A stretch of DNA of 24,738 nt from SLID01 sp041667545 (GTDB taxonomy: Bacteria > Omnitrophota > Gorgyraeia > Tantalellales > Tantalellaceae): assembly GCA_041667545.1 (NCBI GenBank), contig JBAYES010000030.1:1-24738 (forward strand). The letters run 5' to 3'. Positions 1 to 9,600 of the stretch are shown here, one piece after another (positions within the stretch are counted from its first letter, which is position 1; the number at the start of each line of letters is the position of its first letter). The translations under genes and the position numbers were made by a program. The notes beneath the pieces are model-generated. The model ran no database searches. It had not been told where the DNA came from and was given only the letters and a program-made list of their open reading frames with translations.

Positions 1-175
1 AATGGCGCCATTATCGGATGGTTGGGGAGTAATATGAAAATAGTGTCATGTTGAAGGCTCGCGGTGGCTCTGGGCGTCTCTCGCCGGGCGGACGACGAAG
101 GAAATGACGCCATGCCGCCGTAGACGGTGTGGACTTGAAATCTAATATTATTGTCCAAATCATCGGGGGTAGATG
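1..175. other. Intergenic edge, no gene supported
   Basis: No open frame here has a convincing start, ribosome site or recognisable product. The stretch 60-125 is noticeably GC-rich beside the AT-rich gene that ends at 176. A four-base stem (CCGT-AG-ACGG, about 118-127) is too weak to call a terminator for the minus-strand gene ending at 176. The neighbouring gene to the left lies outside the window. Confidence 0.5.
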
Positions 176-679
176 CTATTTTTGCTGCTCTTGGAGGAGT
201 TTTTGGAGTCTTTCTTTGCATTGCAAGAGTTCTGGTTTGGCATGCTCATTGACATTATCAAGAAGCCAGTTAATCTCATTTATTGCGGCTTCATGTTTGT
301 CTGTAGCTTCATAAATATCGAGAAGAGTTTTGTGGGCGGAAAATTTCACGATATGCTGTTTAGCCTCTCTAATAGCTTTTAAAGCTTCTTTTTCCGCTTC
401 GTCATATTTCTTTGCCTTATATAGTTCCCAAGCATTGATAGCGATATCATCTGCTGGATCGATTAATTCTTTCATATCTTTTTTCGTCCTTTCAATTTGC
501 TCTTTAGTGCCGATAAGTACTATTTCTTTTCCAGAAACACTTTCCACCATAATCTCATTACTCTGACTACTGTTACCTTTTTGCGATGTTGTTTGCAATA
601 AACAAGCTACAGAAATTCCTAATATTGCCGAACAAGAAAGAATAATAACAACCATAATCGTTTTTTTCATCTTACTCAT
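176..679 (-). CDS. Small membrane-anchored TPR-like protein; candidate immunity protein
   Basis: This 167-residue protein has a Lys-rich N-terminus and one hydrophobic segment (residues ~8-28), then a charged, mostly helical body. The segment contains Cys16 and Cys26. The context ISVAC at Cys26 is an imperfect lipobox, so either a signal anchor or a lipoprotein is possible. Residues ~80-110 and ~112-140 read as two TPR-like helix pairs, with small and large residues at TPR-like spacing. The start overlaps the end of the giant gene by 8 bases (ATGAGTAA), so the two are probably translationally coupled. A second ATG at 668-670 (residue 4, MKKTIM) is an equally good start. GC is ~35-43%, like the 3' tip of the giant gene and unlike the rest of it. 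Position, predicted periplasmic location and composition fit an immunity protein for the upstream C-terminal domain. That role is inference only; no family was recognised. Confidence 0.75.
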   Translation of the reverse strand: MSKMKKTIMVVIILSCSAILGISVACLLQTTSQKGNSSQSNEIMVESVSGKEIVLIGTKEQIERTKKDMKELIDPADDIAINAWELYKAKKYDEAEKEALKAIREAKQHIVKFSAHKTLLDIYEATDKHEAAINEINWLLDNVNEHAKPELLQCKERLQKLLQEQQK

Positions 680-3600
680 CTACTCCCACATTAAATTTGC
701 TTAAATCTACTTCATATTCAACCAATTTTCCATCCTTGTATATTGGAGTCACCGCCAACATACCTTGTAAATCACGGGTTAGCAGATTAATGTCATATGC
801 TCTTTTCGTTACAAATGCATTAAATTGTGCTGCTTTTTCGTTTATTTCTGCCGCAACACCTTCTTTATTCGGATTAATGCTGAAATCATAATGATCTGCT
901 CCCAACAGCCGTATATTAATGACGTTTACATTGGAAAACTTTTTCTCATTTACAAGTATACCATAATGATCGTCGTCACCGTAAATGTTAATAAAGTTTT
1001 TTATGTGCGAATTGTTAATACTGTCATCGAATATCGTCTTCCTCAGAACCGTGCCTCTTAACGATGGGCCTCCATAAGCCACAATTGTTTCCACATCTAT
1101 GTCGTACTTTTCTACAGCCCTCAACCACGGATTAAATGATCCGGAATATAGTACTGATACTTTCTGAGCGGCAATTCGCTCCTCCGGGGTCAAAGTATCC
1201 AAATGATCCAGATACTTTTGGTACAATTCATCCGCAATCACATCTCTCCTTAAAAATTCATCCCTTAACCATATCACAAGATCAGTAAGATAATGACCAC
1301 GTTCGTATATCGGGACCAAAAATACATTATTAGGATTAACTCCCTGGTTTGCCAATTCCTCTCTAAAATTTATTGTTGCATCTGGCGGAATCCCTTCCGG
1401 ATTAGGATTATTTAACCCATTCATAATAAAAAAGTAGGTTAAAAAATCTTCTTTTTCTTCAACCGAAAGATCAGAAAAATCAAAACTCGCTATATCCTGA
1501 ATATCAATATTTGGATCATCAAAGTTGATCTCGACATTGATACTGTCTCCGGTGTATTGGTACTCGTATAGCTTTCCTCTCTCGAAATCCATTACTATTC
1601 CGCCTATGGGGATGCCGTTTTCATTGAGTTCAAGGCCTGTTTCAGGATCTCTGGCTATTATTTGGATATGCGATCCATTCGTTCCGTAGACCTCCATTTT
1701 GTCTATTACCACAGAACCGCTTACGTGATAGACCATACGTGTTCCTTCGGAGGTGATTTCTTCGATCGAACCGTTAATGAGACCAAAACCTCCGGTTATC
1801 GGATTTATTCCGTATTGTCCTCTTTCTTTTACATCACCATAATCCCTGCCGATCACATTGTCCGTATTCGGGTCGAGGTAGAGATTCTCATTGCCAGTTA
1901 CGTTTATTTTCTTCAGCCAAACACCGTCTTCCTGGACCATTTCGGCATTGCCGGTGATAAAGTCGGCTATCCCGCCCTGTTGATTTATCACTCTTATGGC
2001 TTCGTCCCTGAAGATATGCGTCATATAATTCTCGATCGCCGCTACAATTCCTTTTTCCTGAACAACGTCTATGAAATCTATCAAATGGGCCAGATAATAG
2101 TTTTTCTGCCAGTCCTTGTTCCATCCGCCCTGGACCGGGTCATAGAGACCAAATGTTAAAGCACGTACGCTTGCGTTCCAGAAGTTCTGGAACATACCTT
2201 GAAACATTCCTGTAATGCGTTCCTGAGGATTTTCATTAAAACCGTCAATGGCACCCATAACGGCAGTTATGATCATATTGTTTACAAGTGGTGGAAGATT
2301 TAATGCGTCTCCTGCGAGACTGAAGGCTATAGCTAGATTGGAGGGTTGGGTGAGTCCTTCGACAAGACCATCCCACCAATCCCCCGGACTTCCACCCCCC
2401 TGGCCGAACGTACCCAGGCCCGCCCTCAGGCTGCTTCTTATCCCAATCCCTGCCAGGTACGAGATATTCTGATCCAGGCCTATCATCTGGCCTAGTTTGG
2501 TTATGCCGTAGTAGGCTAGTTCGCCGGCTACGTTGGGGAGGATGGTGGTGCCTGTTACGTAGGATATCGCGGCAAGGCCGGTTTTTATGACGGGGTCAGC
2601 GCCTGTCTGCGGAACCAGCACTCCGCCAAGTCCGGCATTAACTATGGTTCCCGCGGCGATACCTATGATGTTGGTTATGGAGCTGTCTATCCCCAGAGTG
2701 TACCCTGCGTACCGGGTGCCTTCTATGACGAGCGATGTGAAAGCGTTGTGAAGCCCGAACCCGGATCCGGTAGCGGAATATGTTGTCCCGAAATCGACAA
2801 ACCCGCCTGAAATGAACGCCGCGGTAAGGCCGGCTATATTAGCGTTCATCCCGAACGTTAAAAGAGCGTTAGTGTACGCCGTGTTAAGCGATATGCCTAT
2901 TACGGCCTTGCCGATAAGAGCGGGCAGTCCGTTGACAAAACCCGTAACCGACTGTATGAACACGTTGCTCATCTCTTTTGTGGTCTGCCCCAGGACTTTT
3001 CCGATATTGGCCACACCTTCGGCGAAACCTTTAATAATGTTCCCGAAATTCACCGCTATATAAAGTACCCCCGTAACCAGGGATATTATGCCGAACACAT
3101 TGCTCAATAAACGCGCGATTTCGTTATCTATGAATGATAATACTGTGGAAATAACCGCTGAGACGACACTGATGATGAAGAAGATAAGAAAAGGATCGCT
3201 GCCGCGTACTTCCATGGCTTCGGTATTCGTAAGTACGCGCGATATACCGTCTTCGGGCGGGCCGCGGTCCGTCAGGGCATAACCGTCCCAGGACGAGAGT
3301 AGATCGTCTATATTCATTTCCCGAAGCCGGCCGGAAGCGCCCTGTGAGGGTTCGTAATAGGTAACCTTGCCGGTTTCAGCGTCTATGCCGGTAACAACTA
3401 TGAAATGGTCGCCGTTCACTCTTATGATAGCTTTGCCGGTATCGCCTGTAACGTGCTTTAGCGCGGATACGCCTGATGTATCAAGCTGTACGGCATGGTA
3501 TTGAAGCCCTTGCGTAGAGGCGTACGTTTTAAGAGCGTACAGCGATATCGCAAGTTCGCCTGTGGTTATAGACGTTATGGAACCCGTAAAAATGTCTATA

Positions 3601-6600
3601 AGTATCGTTTTAACGGCGAGGTCTTCGATATCCATGCCGGATCCCAGAGAGAGCATCTCTTTAAGCGCGAAAAACGCGGATCTGCCGAAATGCCTGTTAT
3701 TCGACCGGAGCCATTTCAATATCGCCTCGAAATCCCTCGCGTCATAAAGAACGTCCTCTTCGGATATGCCTGAAGAACCGAAAAACGCGGCGCTTTCATT
3801 CCCGGACATCTCTTCCACGCGGGCGAGAGCCTCCTCCACCCCGGAAATAACACCGTTTATGAAATTATCGTTTTCTTCCCTTTCGGCGATATATGCCTCG
3901 TCATCTTCCAGCATGTCTATAACAAGCTGAACGTCAAACACAGCGCGTTCTTCCGTGTCCATACATCCCATAGCGGCGGCTTCGGCAAGCCACATTTCTT
4001 TTTCACCGTCGGTGATGTTCCTTCCGAGATATTTCTTGTAATAGATCTCGGTAACCTCCAGTATCTCCTGTTCCAGTGTGCGTTCCAGGGCCGCTATCTC
4101 TTCACTTCGTATATTCTCAAGGTTGATCTCAAGCTGTTCGAGAATATCGGCTCTTGCGGCCTCAAGATCGTTATCTATTTCCGCGTACAGTTCAGCCGCC
4201 TGAGAGTAAAGTTTTCGGCGTTCAGCGTCCACCCTCCTCAGGGCGTCTTCGATCGACCGCATTGCCTGTTTTTTCTCATTTTTCTGGCCCCATTGCCACC
4301 ATCCGAAACGTTTGCGGTCCCATTCATGCCACATCCGCCTGAGATCGTTCTCAGCGTTTTGCAGTGCGTCAAGACCGGGTTTTATCATGCTGTCAACGTA
4401 CGCGTGAGCGTATTTTTTGGCTTCGGCCATCTCCATTATCGTCTTCTCCGCTTCAGCGGTTATCTTGTCTCTCGCCTCCTGCATGGACCATTTTATCTCG
4501 TCCCTTATACCGGAATAATCCACTTCGACGAGGTCGCCCTCGGAGGAATATCTGTATTTTACAAGCTCTTTACCTCCCGCGTCGGTAACCGAGGTAAGCC
4601 GCCCCTCGGTATCATAACTCTCTATACGGCTGTTGCCTTTAAGCACGCTCTTCACTTTACCCCACGGATAATACTCGGTCGCCATGGTGTATCCGGAATC
4701 CCTGAAATACGACGGCAAGGCTTCCCGCGCAAGTCTCACCTGTTCGCCGAGATGTTCCTCGTAGGTCAGCACTATGTTGTTGTCTATGGCGTAATCCCTT
4801 AAAGCGTTGGCGTCTATACGGTATACCGGAGTGGTCTCGTTCAGTATGTCGGGGTTGATCTCGTTCCTGACAAAAAAATCGCCCTGATACTCGCCTGCCG
4901 CACCCTCGTTGAACGATATCTTTACACCTATATGTACGCATTGTGTCGGGTCAAAATCGGGTGATGTCTCGGAATTACCTTCTTCTATCTCGCCGAATTG
5001 CGGGCTGATCGTGACTTCCAGCCATTCGCCCGCGGCGGTTATCAGCGTGTTCATGCCGTATTGATGGTTATTGTTGATATCTTTCACGAAAACCTGCGCC
5101 CATAAAGGTTTGTCGTCACTAATGGGGAACCCTTCGGGGGCTTTTACTTTAAAAGTCATCGTCTTCCCTGTAAGGTTAACAGGTCCCGTCCATTCGTAAT
5201 CGGGAACGTCATATCTGAGATCGATGAACATCTCGCCCTGGTTGAGCGAATCGTCCCCGGCTTTGAGGTCAAGGCCGAGTTGCCAGAAGTTTTCAGCGTC
5301 GTTTCGTTCTATTTCTTTTACGCCCAGAGAACCCGTGAACGTCTGTATGCGCCATGAACCTTTGTCCAGATCAATAACCCCGTTATCTATTCCTTCTTCC
5401 ACGCCCTGGTAAATCGCGGGGATATCGTCCCAGCCTATATACCCGGGATTCCCTCCCAGGGGCTGGTCTTCGGAAATAACCCCTACATAAGGCTCGACCG
5501 AGGACCTGTTGACAAGGAACGGCGTATCTATCACGCGTTCACCGGCGGGCGGCATTGAATGGTTGGCGTCCTTGACATAGATCTTGCCGTTATAGGACAT
5601 ACCCGAATAGAAACTTTCCGCTCTTATGCCCACGAGCCTTATCCTGGACGGATCGAAAGCGCTGTCCTGATATCCTCCTTCAGGCGCCGAACCTGAAACA
5701 TCCAGCGTTATTTTGTACCATACACCATCGCTTGATATCGTTACCGGCATGGAATATTGCGATGCCCAGCCGTCCGTCTTAAGGAATATCCTGAAATCTA
5801 CCTTATCCCCATCCGCGAGTGTGTTATCCTCGAGCTTTATGTAATAGGACAGGCTTTTGCCGTCGAGATCGTAATAAGAGCTTCCGGTAACGCCCTGGGC
5901 GGGATATCTGAGGTCCAGGAACGCTTCTCCTTTACTGTAGCTGGTGTTACCTCCCGTTATGGAGGCGTTCATAACGACAGTGCTTCCTGAACATGAAGCC
6001 GAAGTTATAGCCTGGGCGCCGTGCTGAGACGAGGTCTGAGGATTCCATCTGGTATTGTTACCGTTAACAGTTATATACTCGACTATGGGTTTTTCGCTTA
6101 TATTGTACTGGTGATAAAGTTTATGTTTTTCATATTCGGTAAGGTCGCCTTCCACTCCCTCGATATAGCTAAGCGCGGGAAGATCATCGGAGATATCCAA
6201 AGGTATGACGGAAGGTATCTTTTCTGCGGCATCGTACATGAAAAGCCGGGATGAAGCGTTAACGGCCACAAGCACATTACCTTTATATATGAGTTTGACC
6301 CCGTCCGGAGCCGTGATCGTGGTCCATTCGTCCTGATATACCCTTACGTGTCTTGACCTTCCGGACGGCAATATCACCGTAAAACTTTCCAATTTTCCGG
6401 AACTGTCGAATACGGTATCCTTTAATACCGTTCCGTCAGGGCTCACCACGCGGTCGACTTCGCCATTGGCGTAATATACTATCCTTCCATCAGAATGTTC
6501 CTGCCGAGAGAGTTCCATGATCAGGGTACCCTGCTCCGTATGGGTGTACTTGTACACATATCCGTCGGCGGTATATAAATAAAGTATCTCGCCGTTCTCA

Positions 6601-9600
6601 GCATATTCCCGTTCGGTCCCGTTGCTGTCCGTCACAAATGTCTTAGTTCCGGCATACCGGTAGACAAGGCACAGCAGCTCCTTGCCATTCTTGGCCTGAT
6701 ACAGCTCTATTATCCGTTCTTTCCCCTCATTATCGGGATCGGCTTCATAAGTGTATTCTAAGATCACCCCTGACGGAAGTTCCTGTCTCACGAGATATTC
6801 ACCATCATAGAACCTGAGAGTAACGTCTTTATCGTCCCCGGCGTTGGTTATGGCCGCTTCCAAGATACCGGACGCGCCCAAACGGTAGGAATATATGTAT
6901 ACCCTGCCGTCGTCATATGTCACTTTTGTTATCCTGCCGGTATCGGGATCTGTCTCATAATGAGCTCCTTCTTTTTTATCATAAAGGTCAGATATGGTCG
7001 CTCCGCGATATATCACCCATGATCCGTCCTCGGCCTCTACCGAACTTATTTCGCCGTCATCGAAGCAGATGCTCGTGTTGTTCTCATCGATCAGCTTGTT
7101 GATATTCCTCTGTTCGTCGTAAAAACGCCGGTATTTTCCGTTATCAAAAACCATTTCACCCGTACCGTAAACGTTTATCCTCTGCGACAGGCCCGTAATG
7201 GAACTTATCCGGCCGTGATCATGATCTATTACGGTGCCGTCAAAAAGTATGATCGATCCGGGGGTTATACCGTCAGTTTGCGAATAAACGATGGTTTTCG
7301 GAAGATCCGCCGCTCCCGGGACGCCCGAGACAAGCATCGACCTTTTCCCGTCAGCGTCATCGGTATACATATATGATCTCTGGATATTGTCGGTGCCTAT
7401 CACCGCTCTAAGCCTGCCGGAAACATAATATGTCCATTCTCCGGTATCCTTGACGAATTCGAGAGGCATCCCGTCCCGGTCGTAAAAACATGCCGCGCCG
7501 GCAGAGAATGTCCTTGTGGAAATTATCTCTCCGTCATCTCCTCTCTCGTAAAAGAATTCGGTCCATCCCGACAGTTCGGAATACTCGGCGGACCGGGTAT
7601 TGCCGCTCCAGATAGCCCCGGCACCTCCGCTATGAAGCGAGCGTACAAGCCTGCCATTATGGATAACACTCACTGAACCATCCTTCCCTCTCAGAACTCC
7701 CGACGAGAGATCGCCGTCTTCGTCGAAAATTATATCCGTAAGGATATCTCCGCTTTCGGAGAATTTCACGGAAACTATTTTCGAGTCAACGTATGTTATT
7801 ACATCTCCTCCTTCCGTTGTTATCGATACGCCGGAGGATTGATCCTGTCCTTCCGTTCGCTGATCTATATTTATAGTATCGATCAAGACACCTTCGGCAT
7901 CGTATATCTCGACCCATCCGTCAGCGGGATATTCGTAATAACCGGTCAATGCGCCGCTTGAGTCTCTGAGATATTCCCGGCTCGATCCATCGTCTCGTAA
8001 TATCCTGACAGGATCGGCGCCGAAGGCGAGATCGTATACATATATACCTCCGTCCTCCGTTCTCTTCCTGATCATGTTACTATCGGCGTCATAGGTTATA
8101 AGGTCTCCGTCTTCCATGACCGCTTTCTCCCTGATGTTACCGGACCCGTCATAAAGGATATATGTCCCGTCGCTATTGGATCTGGATCTTATCGCTCCGG
8201 CGGCCGCGGCATCGAATAATACAACACTCCGAAATTCCCCATCCGCGCCGTATTCTTTTTTAGCTATAACAGCCCCGGGATCTCCGTCATAAAAAGTAAC
8301 GGTTTTAACGGTATCCGTGCCTTCATAATATTCGGTGACGCTCCGGTCTCCGCCGGCGTTGGCCTCGGATATCAAACGCCCGTTACCGTCATCATAGAAC
8401 GCGGCGTCCTCGAATTCCCTTACGGTAAGGCCGTCATATATTTCATGTTTTTTTCTGCCGGAAGCATAGTATTCGTACGTTACCGTTACACCACGGAAAT
8501 ACGTCTTTATCGCGTCTCTGGAATCTTCGGGAATGACAAATCCGCCCGTATCCTGCCAGAAAAACCCTCCCGCGTAACCGGCGTCGTATAGCGTCTTGAT
8601 CTTTTCATCGCTGTCCGCGGACTCCATTTCTCCGGCCAGAACGGGTTTATCCAACCCGAGACCGTTAACCGGGTAGTCCAGGGAAAGATCGTCCCCGAAA
8701 TGATCGTAATAATGGTACTGGTAGAGATCGAGACCTGAGTCCGTCCAATATCTCATCATATCGGTCCTGTTGCGGCTCCCTACGGTAACGAGAGCGGGGG
8801 TATCTTTTGACTGTATGAGAGTAACGAAATCCTGAACGAAAGACCGCATCTCGTTAATATGAACATCTGCCGCGTATTCGGGTTCATTGATGATATCCCA
8901 GGCGTATACGGACTGATGACCGGCGAATTCGTCGAAAAAGGCGTCAAATAACCCGAGTAACGATTGCCGTTTGGCCATATCCGTTATCAGTTCGGGATGT
9001 TCTCCTACCTCATATATATCCTCTTTCTCAACACCATCCGCTATTGTGTAATCAAAAAGAACGGGTACGAGCTTTATGTCAAAGATAGCCGCGGCGTCCA
9101 GTAACGCCCGCATATCCTCATGGACCTTATCCGTAAAACTTACCGGATACCCGTTATCATCAAACTCCACACCGGACCTTAGGTCCCCGAAAAGAAAAAC
9201 CCTTGCGTAACTGCCCTTCCAGAGATCAAATTGGGCATATAGCTCGTCTTTTGTCGTGGAAAAGCCGATATGGTAATCCGATCCCGGAAGTTTTCCGAGA
9301 TCGTATCCGTAATTGATCCACGGAAGATTGAAACCCGTCATGAAAGCCTTCTCGGGTATCCTTTTTTCGATAAGACTGAGATGATCGCCCCGCGTATCCA
9401 GAGCTTCGTATATCTCTTCGGTGCCGTCGCGGTATGTTTTCGTCACGGAATTGAGTTCCCATTCCTCATTCCATCTGTAAACCCAGAAGACGCCGCCGGC
9501 CGCGTCGAGGAATGTGTTCTTGTAAGGTTTTCCGTCATCATCGAAAATATATGTAGATACCGAACCGTCCTCATCCGTTCTTATTCCATAACCGCCTACG

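Noticed and set aside
118..127. Terminator after the small TPR-like gene
   Set aside because: The stem is only four bases and no U-run follows.
1662..2159. 165-codon plus-strand frame opposite the giant gene
   Set aside because: It is a shadow of the minus-strand reading frame; the opposite strand has clear protein features and this has none.
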